Assembly: GCA_002371335.1 (NCBI GenBank)
Contig: DFHP01000209.1
Location: 1 to 10,441, forward strand
Direction: 5' to 3'
Source: Eubacterium sp. UBA3720
Lineage (GTDB): Bacteria; Bacillota; Clostridia; Lachnospirales; Lachnospiraceae
Length of the DNA stretch: 10,441 bases
Part shown: one piece after another, positions 1 through 6,055 of the stretch
Layout of the letters: the number at the start of each line of letters is the position of its first letter
How positions within the stretch are numbered: the stretch's first letter is position 1
The notes under the pieces: generated by a model
What the model saw: only the letters and a program-made list of their open reading frames with translations
What the model was told of the DNA's origin: nothing
The model's database searches: none
Program-made: the position numbers and the translations under genes

Positions 1-30
1 TGCGCTCTAGCCAAACTGAGCCATGCCCCG
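1..30 (-). tRNA. tRNA, 5' part only, probably tRNA-Pro
   Basis: Read on the minus strand from base 30, the sequence has the layout of a tRNA 5' half. There is a seven-base acceptor strand CGGGGCA, then U8 and G9. The D-stem arms GCTC and GAGC enclose the loop AGTTTGGCTA with the conserved GG. The window edge cuts it just before the anticodon arm, so the anticodon is not visible. A C at position 1 is unusual among bacterial tRNAs and typical of tRNA-Pro, which is the basis for the identity call. A strong promoter lies just upstream at 42-70. Confidence 0.8.
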
Positions 31-41
31 AAACGATTTAC

Positions 42-70
42 ATTATATAATAATTAAGAAAGATAGTCAA
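42..70 (-). promoter_or_regulatory. sigma-A promoter for the tRNA
   Basis: On the minus strand there is a -35 box TTGACT (70-65), a 17-base spacer, and a -10 box TATAAT (47-42). It ends 11 bases before the first base of the mature tRNA. Box quality and spacing are near consensus. Confidence 0.75.
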
Positions 71-343
71 TCATTTAAAAAATACATCTTAAAAAAGTCG
101 TTGGAAGTATAATTATATTTAAGAGAAACTGACAGAATAAACCATAAATAGTGAAATAACTGTGAAATTTATTGTGTATTTTATGATAATATGCGATGAT
201 TATAGTATTCTGCAGAATGAGAACGGATGGATCATCATATCCGGTCAGCGGATCGTTCCTTTCGTTCAGGATAGTAAATATTCTTAAAACAATTATATAC
301 TTACTGCAGGGTTTTTCATGAATCAGAAACGGAGGTATTTACT
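71..343. other. AT-rich intergenic leader upstream of the envelope-stress cassette
   Basis: No convincing gene is seen here. It must hold the promoter of the plus-strand gene at 344. Candidate -10 boxes are TATAAT (108-113), GATAAT (185-190) and TATACT (296-301), but none has a good -35 box at the right distance, so the start of transcription is unresolved. This could mean an activator-dependent or alternative-sigma promoter. A cluster of CGGAT half-sites lies at 224-253. The ribosome binding site GGAGG for the next gene is at 331-335. Confidence 0.5.
224..253. promoter_or_regulatory. cluster of three CGGAT half-sites, possible operator or 5' UTR hairpin
   Basis: CGGAT occurs at 224-228, its reverse complement ATCCG at 239-243, and CGGAT again at 249-253. 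The first two arms are separated by 10 bases and the last two by 5, so the middle arm can pair with either outer arm. This sits about 90 bases before the first gene of the cassette. It could be a regulator binding site or two competing small RNA hairpins. Five-base arms are short, so chance cannot be excluded. Confidence 0.3.
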
Positions 344-1348
344 ATGCCAAGAGGAGGCGGAAGCTCCGGCGGCGCAGGCGGACGCGGAGGAGGCTCATCT
401 CATACGCATTATGGCGGAAGCCGCGGCGGCTACAGAGGAGGAAGCCGGGGCGGAGGAAGTTTCGGCGGCGGTTCCAGATCCGGCGGAGGCTACTATTTTG
501 GAGGCGGTCCGGGATATGGCGGATACCGCAGAAGAACAGGCGGCAGTTATCCTATGGGAACCGGTCCGGGCATGGGATGTCTCGGATGCGGAACAATCCC
601 TATTCTGATAGTAGCTTTGCTGATCATTCTTGCAATGTTTTCATCATACAGCGATAGTAATTCCACAGAGATTACAGCGAGTACGATGGAAAGGACAAAG
701 CTTTCTTCGTCACAGTGTACGCTGATCGATGAATGGTACGAGGATGAGGCCGGATGGATCAGCAATTCGGGACAGCTGGAAAAAGGTCTCAGATATTTTT
801 ATGACAAGACCGGAGTACAGCCGTATCTTTATATTACGACGAATATAGATGGAAATATGTATCCCACGGATACGGAAATGCAGAACAAGCTGAAAGAAAT
901 GTATGCTGAGAAGTTTACCGACGAAGGACATATCATAGTTTGTTTTGTGGAAGGCGTAGAGAATAATTACGGCACATCCTGCTGGGCGGGTTCCCAGGCG
1001 GAAACGGTCATGGATTCCGAGGCCAGGGAGATACTTCTGGATTATCTGGATCACTACTATACATCGGATATGGGAGACGAAGAATATTTTGCCACATCCT
1101 TTGAAAAAGCTGCCGATAAGGTAATGACAGTAGATACGACTACGAGACAGCAGGCTATGAGGAGCGCGCTGATCACAGTAATAGCTATAGCCGGAGTCAT
1201 CATTGTCGTTGCTCTTGTCAGAAGAAAGAAATATAAAGCGCAGCAGGCCGAAGCAGACGCGAAAATACTGAACTCCGATCTCAATTCCTATTCAGATCCG
1301 AAGGTGGACGATCTGGAGAAAAAATACGGTGAGGATAAGGATACCTGA
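344..1348 (+). CDS. membrane TPM-domain-like protein with Gly/Arg-rich N-terminal tail
   Basis: The protein has 334 residues. Residues 1-82 are almost entirely Gly, Ser, Arg and Tyr, with several RGG triplets and a CxxC (C79, C82) next to the membrane. A hydrophobic segment follows at about 84-99. A folded region of about 120-265 resembles the TPM fold found in several Firmicute membrane proteins. A second hydrophobic segment lies at about 273-292, followed by RRKKYK and a charged tail. By the positive-inside rule both ends should be cytoplasmic and the middle domain outside. The start is supported by GGAGG eight bases upstream. pspA follows after 162 bases with no terminator between, so the two are probably co-transcribed and act in membrane maintenance. 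The TPM assignment rests on overall pattern and context. No enzymatic motif is evident and the molecular role is unknown. Confidence 0.75.
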   Translation: MPRGGGSSGGAGGRGGGSSHTHYGGSRGGYRGGSRGGGSFGGGSRSGGGYYFGGGPGYGGYRRRTGGSYPMGTGPGMGCLGCGTIPILIVALLIILAMFSSYSDSNSTEITASTMERTKLSSSQCTLIDEWYEDEAGWISNSGQLEKGLRYFYDKTGVQPYLYITTNIDGNMYPTDTEMQNKLKEMYAEKFTDEGHIIVCFVEGVENNYGTSCWAGSQAETVMDSEAREILLDYLDHYYTSDMGDEEYFATSFEKAADKVMTVDTTTRQQAMRSALITVIAIAGVIIVVALVRRKKYKAQQAEADAKILNSDLNSYSDPKVDDLEKKYGEDKDT

Positions 1349-1377
1349 ATGCGTAAGAACTGATACACAGATGCGGA

Positions 1378-1396
1378 GCCGGGCATAAAAGCCGGC
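1378..1396 (+). other. small intercistronic hairpin
   Basis: GCCGG (1378-1382) can pair with CCGGC (1392-1396) across a nine-base loop. No T-run follows, so it is not a classical terminator. It may affect stability of the transcript between the first gene and pspA. Confidence 0.3.
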
Positions 1397-1421
1397 AAAA
1401 GCAATTATAAAAGTAATAACA

Positions 1422-1469
1422 GCAGCTGATAACGGCGGACTGCGATCAGACTTCAAGCCGGAGAGCTGC
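1422..1469 (+). other. larger intercistronic hairpin upstream of pspA
   Basis: GCAGCT (1422-1427) pairs with AGCTGC (1464-1469), and inside it CGGC (1433-1436) pairs with GCCG (1457-1460). An A-run follows rather than a T-run, so this is not a plus-strand terminator. It lies 27 bases before the AGGAGG of pspA and could act in mRNA processing or differential expression. Confidence 0.3.
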
Positions 1470-1510
1470 CAAAAAAACATGTAATATGAATACAACAGGA
1501 GGTTTCAATC

Positions 1511-2191
1511 ATGGCAAATTTGTTTAGCAGAATATCATTGATCTGTCGTTCAAAGGTAAATGCGCTTGTAGATCAGTTCGAAAATCCAGCAGAGGTTATC
1601 GATCAGACGATCATCGACGCAAAGAAAGAATATGCGGATCAGGTACGTCAGGCCAGCGAGGTTTTTTATAACGAGAAAAAAGTCAAAAAGGATCTGGAGG
1701 ATCTGATCGCAGAACGTGATAAATATAATCGTATCGCTGAGAGAGCCGTTCTTGCGGGAAATGACGATGACGCCACTGTTGCGCTGACGCAGGTCGGAAA
1801 GCTGGAGTCAAAGATCAAGAAACAGGAAGAGCGTGTTACCGTAGCACAGAACAGTGCGGACGCCCTTCGCACCAAGCTGGATACACTGAAATCTCAGATC
1901 GAAAACATGGAAGGAAAGGCAGCAGAGATCAAGGCGGATATGGCAAACGCCAAAGCGGCAGAGAAGGCTTCCAAGGTTTCCGGACAGATCAACGACAGCG
2001 CTTTTGCCACATTTGACCGTCTGGCGGAGAAGGCAGAGAAAGAGCGTATGAAGGCTGAGTCTCTGAACGAGTACATGGACAGCCAGAATAAAGCCACTGA
2101 AAATCTGGAAGAAAAATACTCAGACGGCGGAAATTATGATGCTGCGGCAAGGCTTGCGGAGATGAAGGAACGACTGAAAAAAGAGCAGTAA
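1511..2191 (+). CDS. pspA: PspA/IM30 (ESCRT-III superfamily) membrane-stress protein
   Basis: The protein has 226 residues, close to the usual PspA length and without the long C-terminal tail of Vipp1. The N-terminus MANLFSRISLICRSKVNALVD is an amphipathic helix of the kind that binds lipid. The pattern FENPAEVIDQTI and the long, charged, helical coiled-coil body (about 25-190) are typical of the family. Members assemble into oligomers or rods on the inner face of the cytoplasmic membrane, sense damage and limit proton leak. AGGAGG at 1497-1502 supports the ATG start. No pspF or liaFSR-type regulator is present in the window. The gene sits between two membrane proteins, which probably supply the sensing or effector partners. 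The family call is firm and the partner roles are inferred. Confidence 0.93.
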   Translation: MANLFSRISLICRSKVNALVDQFENPAEVIDQTIIDAKKEYADQVRQASEVFYNEKKVKKDLEDLIAERDKYNRIAERAVLAGNDDDATVALTQVGKLESKIKKQEERVTVAQNSADALRTKLDTLKSQIENMEGKAAEIKADMANAKAAEKASKVSGQINDSAFATFDRLAEKAEKERMKAESLNEYMDSQNKATENLEEKYSDGGNYDAAARLAEMKERLKKEQ

Positions 2192-2241
2192 CAGCTTCTT
2201 AAGACTCCTTAAGACGGACATAAAAAAGAAAAAACAGAACA

Positions 2242-2254
2242 AGGAGAGTATTTG
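2242..2254 (+). promoter_or_regulatory. ribosome binding site that sets a TTG start
   Basis: AGGAG (2242-2246) lies five bases before TTG (2252-2254). The next in-frame ATG (2273) is preceded only by a weak AAAAGGA that is part of the lysine codons, so TTG is the better start. It also keeps the MKKILKG charged tip in front of the hydrophobic helix. Confidence 0.6.
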
Positions 2255-3454
2255 AAAAAAATTTTAAAAGGAATGAACGTGGTGATCGCGGCGCTGGTGC
2301 TTGTGATCATCGCGCTCAATTTCTATAACAAGGGTATTTTGTCAGGCTTTAATATGAATGGAGTTATGCAGGACGTAAGGGAGAGTCTGGGGGATAATTC
2401 CGGAAATCTGGAGACGGCATCTTTGCTGCTTTCCGGACCGCAGACAGAAGCGCAGGCAGAAACTCAGACGCCGATAGTTTACACCTGTGCGCCGCCATAT
2501 CTCTGGTACAGGGAGCAGCTGGATGATAAGGAAAAAGAAATTTATGACAGGATCTCCGAAGGAATAGCTGCCTATGAAGACAAAATAACGGTGACAAAAG
2601 CCAGCAACAAGCAGCTGGAAAATGTTATAAACTGCATAGCCGCGGACAGGCCGGACCTTTTCTGGTTTGACGGCGGCGGACAGTATGTCTCATACTTATC
2701 CGGAAAGACAGATTTCATCCCGGATTATACCTTTACGAAGGAGGACGTTGTCCTTTTGGAGCCTCAGGTAGAGGAGGCGGCGGATAAAGCGCTTTCGGGT
2801 ATTACAGAAGATATGGATCAGTATCAGAAGGCCAAATACCTGTATGAATATCTGATAGACAATACTTCTTATGATATAACCCAGATCGACCAGAGCTTTA
2901 TCTCTACGCTTCTGAACCATACGGGAGTATGCCAGGGGTACACGGAAGCATATCAGTACCTTCTGGGAAAACTGGGCATTCCTGCCACGATGGAAATCGG
3001 AGTGGCGGAGGGCGAGCCCCACAGCTGGAATCAGGTATATCTGGACGAAAAATGGTATCAGGCGGATGTGACATGGGGAGACTTTGACGCTGAGAGTCCA
3101 ATTGATTACAGCTTCTGTTTTGTCACGGACGAACAGCTGCTGCGGGATCATACTATTGAGATGGAAATGACCGTTCCTCCGTGTGTTTCGACTGATAACA
3201 ATTATTTCATCAGGGAAGGTCTGCAGATGTACGGATGGGATTACGGTACTTATGAGCAGATATTTGCCAATGAGTACTATAGCGGAAAGAGCTGTATTTC
3301 TGTCCGTCTCGATTCAGCCGAAGCCTATCAGCAGGCGATCAGTGAGCTTGTCGAACAGAGAAGATTCGAGGAGCTTATAATCGGATATCTTGAGCAGGAC
3401 TCCATTAGTATTAGGAGAGATGACGAACAATGGGTCATCTCCATGATACTTTAA
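2252..3454 (+). CDS. membrane-anchored transglutaminase-like (papain-fold) protein
   Basis: The protein has 400 residues and starts with TTG. A charged tip and a hydrophobic helix at about 8-24 without a clear lipobox suggest a signal anchor, placing the rest outside the cell. A Gln/Glu/Thr-rich linker covers about 62-75. The transglutaminase core follows at about 190-290. It shows the cysteine motif GVCQGYTEAY (C227), the histidine motif PHSWNQVYL (H257) and the aspartate motif WYQADVTWGD (D272), which form an apparently intact Cys-His-Asp triad. Members of this superfamily cut or cross-link peptide bonds or amides, and many act on the cell wall or surface proteins. The substrate here is unknown. 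It starts 60 bases after pspA with no terminator between, and a strong terminator follows, so it closes the cassette. The fold and triad are seen in the sequence. A role in wall or membrane repair is inferred. Confidence 0.85.
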   Translation: MKKILKGMNVVIAALVLVIIALNFYNKGILSGFNMNGVMQDVRESLGDNSGNLETASLLLSGPQTEAQAETQTPIVYTCAPPYLWYREQLDDKEKEIYDRISEGIAAYEDKITVTKASNKQLENVINCIAADRPDLFWFDGGGQYVSYLSGKTDFIPDYTFTKEDVVLLEPQVEEAADKALSGITEDMDQYQKAKYLYEYLIDNTSYDITQIDQSFISTLLNHTGVCQGYTEAYQYLLGKLGIPATMEIGVAEGEPHSWNQVYLDEKWYQADVTWGDFDAESPIDYSFCFVTDEQLLRDHTIEMEMTVPPCVSTDNNYFIREGLQMYGWDYGTYEQIFANEYYSGKSCISVRLDSAEAYQQAISELVEQRRFEELIIGYLEQDSISIRRDDEQWVISMIL

Positions 3455-3473
3455 ATGAATACGACAAAGAATG

Positions 3474-3518
3474 AAAAACCTCCGGGCGGAACATCAATAA
3501 CCGCTCAGAGGTTTTTTT
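3474..3518 (+). terminator. intrinsic terminator of the TPM-pspA-transglutaminase cassette
   Basis: The left arm 3474-3489 pairs with 3501-3516 through an A/T base, ACCTCCG and GCGG, with one G-U pair and one mismatch. The loop has 11 bases. A run of seven T follows the stem (3512-3518). It begins 19 bases after the stop codon. Confidence 0.88.
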
Positions 3519-3611
3519 ACGTTATACTGCAGCGAAGTCCGCAGCATATGATAAGAAAATTGTGGAGAAATTCAAACGATCTGTAATTATTTCCCTCGTA
3601 CAGTTTTTTTC

Positions 3612-3640
3612 TTGACAAAACTCTGCCCGTCCCATAATAT
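3612..3640 (+). promoter_or_regulatory. sigma-A promoter of the nitroreductase-Rrf2-MDR operon
   Basis: A perfect -35 box TTGACA (3612-3617), a 17-base spacer and a -10 box TAATAT (3635-3640) are present. An alternative -10 box CATAAT (3633-3638) would leave 15 bases. The palindrome at 3641 directly abuts the -10 box, so a bound protein would block polymerase. Confidence 0.75.
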
Positions 3641-3657
3641 GTATCAGTAGCTGATAC
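3641..3657. promoter_or_regulatory. palindromic operator, probable Rrf2-regulator site
   Basis: GTATCAG and CTGATAC form a perfect seven-base inverted repeat around TAG. It occupies the expected transcription start region and lies 23 bases before the first ATG. The operon encodes its own Rrf2-type regulator, a dimer that binds dyads of this size, so autorepression is the simple reading. That this protein binds here is inferred. Confidence 0.7.
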
Positions 3658-3680
3658 AAGTACAACAGAAAGGAATAAAC

Positions 3681-4496
3681 ATGAATTTTTCAGTAAAAGA
3701 TATGATAAAACAGAGAAAGAGCGTCAGAACATTCGATGGCAAGCCTCTTTCCGAAGCAGACAGAAAAAAACTTGAAGAGTATATAAACACACTTGTTGAT
3801 CCGTTTGATGTACCGGTTGAGTTCCGGCTGCTGGACGCGAAGGAACATAAGCTTTCCAGTCCGGTGATCGTTGGTGAAAACACTTATATGGCCGCGAAGG
3901 TAAAACGGGTAAGGAACTATGAGATAGGCTATGGATACAGCTTTGAAAAAGCCTGCCTTTATGCGTTATCCCTCGGGATCGGAACGGTCATGCTTGCGGC
4001 GTCCTTAAGCCGCAGCGCCTTTGAAGAGGCTATGAATGTGCAGGGGGATGAGGTACTTCCGACGGCAAGCCCTGTAGGATATCCGGCGGAAAAAAGGTCG
4101 ATCCGGGAGAATCTGATGCGTAAGGGACTGAAGGCTGATGAGCGGATCCCGTTTGGCGAATTATACTTCGACGGCTCCTTTGAGAACGGGCTTACGAAAG
4201 AAGGTGCCGGTGATTTTGCCGAGGCGCTTGAGATGGCAAGACTTGCGCCGTCAGCGGGAAATAAACAGCCATGGCGTGCCGTCGCGGATGGAAACAAAGT
4301 ACATTTCTATGAGCAGAAGTCCATGAAAGACAGCTCCCTTGGAGATATACAGAAGGTGGATGTGGGAATCGCGCTTTCGCATTTTGATATGACGATGGAA
4401 GAGAACGGCGCTTCCGGAAGATTTGTATTTGAGGATCCGGAGATCAGAGTGCCGGAGGATGTACATTATATCGTAACGTACGAAAGGACTAAATAA
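3681..4496 (+). CDS. two-domain nitroreductase-like flavoprotein (TM1586-type)
   Basis: The protein has 271 residues. The start RKSVRTFDGKPL (R12, S14, R16) is the FMN-phosphate motif of the nitroreductase fold. A second fold-typical motif, MARLAPSAGNKQPWR, appears at about 185-199. The protein therefore spans two half-domains in one chain, as in the TM1586-like nitroreductase group, where a standard enzyme is a dimer of shorter chains. It is expected to be a cytoplasmic FMN protein reducing nitro, quinone or other electrophilic compounds with NAD(P)H. The true substrate is unknown. A Shine-Dalgarno-like GAAAGGA precedes the ATG. The stop TAA shares its last base with the ATG of the next gene, which indicates translational coupling with the regulator. 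Family assignment is good and the substrate is not known. Confidence 0.85.
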   Translation: MNFSVKDMIKQRKSVRTFDGKPLSEADRKKLEEYINTLVDPFDVPVEFRLLDAKEHKLSSPVIVGENTYMAAKVKRVRNYEIGYGYSFEKACLYALSLGIGTVMLAASLSRSAFEEAMNVQGDEVLPTASPVGYPAEKRSIRENLMRKGLKADERIPFGELYFDGSFENGLTKEGAGDFAEALEMARLAPSAGNKQPWRAVADGNKVHFYEQKSMKDSSLGDIQKVDVGIALSHFDMTMEENGASGRFVFEDPEIRVPEDVHYIVTYERTK

Positions 4497-4930
4497 TGGA
4501 TACAAAGTTTTCTTCGGCTATTCATATGCTGATCCTGATATCCGAGGCTGATAAGCCGATGACATCTGAAGAGATCGCGGCGAGCGTCGGTACGAACGCC
4601 AGCTACATCCGCAAGGTCACCGGGCTTTTGAAAAAGAAGGGAATCATAGAAAGCAGACAGGGGGTCGGCGGTTTCCGGCTGCTGATGCCCCCGGACAGGC
4701 TGTCGTTATATGAGGTATATCATGCGATCTCAGAAACAGATCAGGTGCACGTCTTTGACCTGCATCAGAATCCGAATGATCAGTGTATTGTCGGGAGACA
4801 TATAAGGCCGGTCCTGACAGAGGTTTTCCGAAGTATTGAAGAGCAGGCTGAACAGGAATTAAAAAACACTACACTTAAAAACTGCATGGACAGAATGCGG
4901 ATGGAGATAGAAAGGAGCGGCGGCAAGTGA
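4496..4930 (+). CDS. Rrf2-family transcriptional regulator (YwnA/HypR-like)
   Basis: The protein has 144 residues, the usual Rrf2 length. The N-terminal winged helix-turn-helix spans about 1-65, with TSEEIAASVGTNASYIRKV as the helix-turn-helix and a wing at RQGVGGFRL. A dimerisation helix lies at about 105-140. The three clustered cysteines that hold an Fe-S cluster in IscR and NsrR are absent. Only C97, in the segment NPNDQCIVGRHI, and C130 remain. C97 matches the position of a conserved cysteine in YwnA-type members such as the hypochlorite sensor HypR of Staphylococcus aureus, so thiol-based sensing is likely. It is sandwiched between two oxidoreductases with overlaps of 1 and 4 bases and probably represses the operon through the dyad at 3641-3657. 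The inducer is not known. Confidence 0.9.
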   Translation: MDTKFSSAIHMLILISEADKPMTSEEIAASVGTNASYIRKVTGLLKKKGIIESRQGVGGFRLLMPPDRLSLYEVYHAISETDQVHVFDLHQNPNDQCIVGRHIRPVLTEVFRSIEEQAEQELKNTTLKNCMDRMRMEIERSGGK

Positions 4931-5928
4931 AAGCAGCAGTATTAAACAGATACAATAAAAATGGTTGTGATCTGGAAATAAGGGAGATTCCTGTTCCGGA
5001 ATACTCTGAGAACGAAGTGCTGGTAAGGATAAGAACGGCAGGCGTAAATCCTCTGGATAACATGATCGTACACGGAGAAGTGAAGCTGATCGTTCCATAC
5101 GCATTTCCGCTTGTGATGGGAAATGAATTTGCCGGCATTATAGAGAAAACGGGTTCTGCCGTAAAGGGATTTAAAACGGGAGACCGGGTATACGGAAGAA
5201 TGCCGCTTAAAAAGATCGGAGCGTTCGCCGAGTACGCGGCAGTCGATCAGTCTGCGATCGCGAAGGTGCCGGAATACCTTTCCGATGAAGAGGCGGCCTG
5301 TGTACCGCTGACGGCGCTTACTGCGCTGCAGGCTTTTGAGCTGATGCATCCGAAGGAAGGTGAGACGGTGTTTATTTCCGGAGGAACCGGAAGCCTTGGA
5401 GCAATGGCGATCCCCGTGGCAAAAAGCTTTGATCTGAAAGTGGTCACAAATGGAAACGGAGCCAATGAAGAACGTGTAAGGAAACTTGGAGCAGATCAGT
5501 TTATCGATTATAAAAAGGAAGACTATGTAAAGGTACTTTCAGATGTGGACTATGTGCTGGATACGCTGGGAGACCGTGAACTGGCAAAAGAATTCAGTAT
5601 TCTGAAAACAGGAGGAAGCCTTGTATCTCTCAGAGGACTTCCGAACGGAGAATTTGCAAAGAGAAGCGGCATGTCATTTGTAAAACGGATGATGTTCAAG
5701 ATGGCCGGCGGAAAGTATGATAAGATGGCTGCCGCAAAAGGCCAGAAGTATTTCTTTATCTTTGTTCATGAGGATGGAACAGGTCTTGAGAGGGTATCTG
5801 AAATATTCAGGGATAAGCAGATAGAAGCATCTGTGGATGAGATCTTCACTCTGGAAGAAGTAAATAAAGCGATGAAGAAAGTCGCTTCCGGAGGTTCAAA
5901 AGGAAAGACAATATTGAAAATGACATAA
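4927..5928 (+). CDS. zinc-independent MDR-family NADP-dependent oxidoreductase (quinone reductase type)
   Basis: The protein has 333 residues. The N-terminal GroES-like domain has AGVNPLDNMI (38-47) and GNEFAGI (65-71), where zinc alcohol dehydrogenases have Cys and GHE, so catalytic zinc ligands are missing. The nucleotide-binding Rossmann domain has the glycine motif SGGTGSLGAM (151-160). This is the pattern of quinone oxidoreductase and enone or alkenal reductases, which use NADPH to reduce quinones or alpha,beta-unsaturated carbonyls. GTG is the start, since AAAGGAG lies nine bases upstream and the GTGA overlaps the TGA stop of the regulator. It is the last gene of the operon. The redox neighbours suggest detoxification of electrophiles. 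The exact substrate is unknown. Confidence 0.88.
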   Translation: MKAAVLNRYNKNGCDLEIREIPVPEYSENEVLVRIRTAGVNPLDNMIVHGEVKLIVPYAFPLVMGNEFAGIIEKTGSAVKGFKTGDRVYGRMPLKKIGAFAEYAAVDQSAIAKVPEYLSDEEAACVPLTALTALQAFELMHPKEGETVFISGGTGSLGAMAIPVAKSFDLKVVTNGNGANEERVRKLGADQFIDYKKEDYVKVLSDVDYVLDTLGDRELAKEFSILKTGGSLVSLRGLPNGEFAKRSGMSFVKRMMFKMAGGKYDKMAAAKGQKYFFIFVHEDGTGLERVSEIFRDKQIEASVDEIFTLEEVNKAMKKVASGGSKGKTILKMT

Positions 5929-5934
5929 ATCCAT

Positions 5935-5962
5935 CTGTGAATACCGAAGAAGGCGTTCACAG
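5935..5962 (+). other. small hairpin just downstream of the MDR gene
   Basis: CTGTGAA (5935-5941) pairs with TTCACAG (5956-5962), with a short inner CC/GG pairing. No T-run follows. It may stabilise the 3' end of the mRNA ahead of the large terminator-like hairpin. Confidence 0.35.
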
Positions 5963-5978
5963 CATGGCAGTATTCAGG

Positions 5979-6052
5979 AAAGCCTCCGGCGTTCTCGCCG
6001 CGCCCGGGGCGAAGCCCCTTCCGCTGAGCGCGGCAAGAACGCCGGAGGCTTT
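5979..6052. terminator. long nested hairpin between convergent operons, probable bidirectional terminator
   Basis: The arm 5979-5995 pairs perfectly with 6036-6052 over 17 bases. After a single mismatch it continues with 5997-6003 against 6028-6034. Inside the loop a second hairpin GGGGC-GAA-GCCCC lies at 6006-6018. The outer pairs are AAAGCC and GGCTTT, which give short T-runs in both directions. It lies 50 bases after the MDR stop and only three bases after the stop of the ABC gene that runs the other way. The T-runs are weak for an intrinsic terminator, but stem length and location fit one serving both operons. Confidence 0.75.
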
Positions 6053-6055
6053 AAT

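Noticed and set aside
318..608. Ala/Glu-rich plus-strand frame of 96 codons overlapping the start of the first gene
   Set aside because: It is the shifted reading of the Gly/Arg-rich GGC/GGA codons of the gene at 344, which has the proper GGAGG ribosome binding site.
1378..1469. Terminator between the first gene and pspA
   Set aside because: Both hairpins are followed by A-rich rather than T-rich sequence, so they should not stop plus-strand transcription.
2696..3151. Minus-strand frame of 151 codons inside the transglutaminase gene
   Set aside because: It is antisense to a gene with an intact catalytic triad, has no ribosome binding site and resembles no family.
4496..4930. Rrf2 protein as IscR or NsrR
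   Set aside because: The cysteine cluster that holds the Fe-S centre is absent and no iron-sulfur or nitric-oxide genes are nearby.
4942..5349. Minus-strand frame of 135 codons within the MDR gene
   Set aside because: The coding sense is clearly the plus-strand MDR protein with its Rossmann motif; this is a codon-bias shadow.
6001..6018. The GC-rich segment inside the long hairpin as an attachment site or IS end
   Set aside because: There is no transposase, no target duplication and no integrase nearby; a terminator explains the position between convergent genes.
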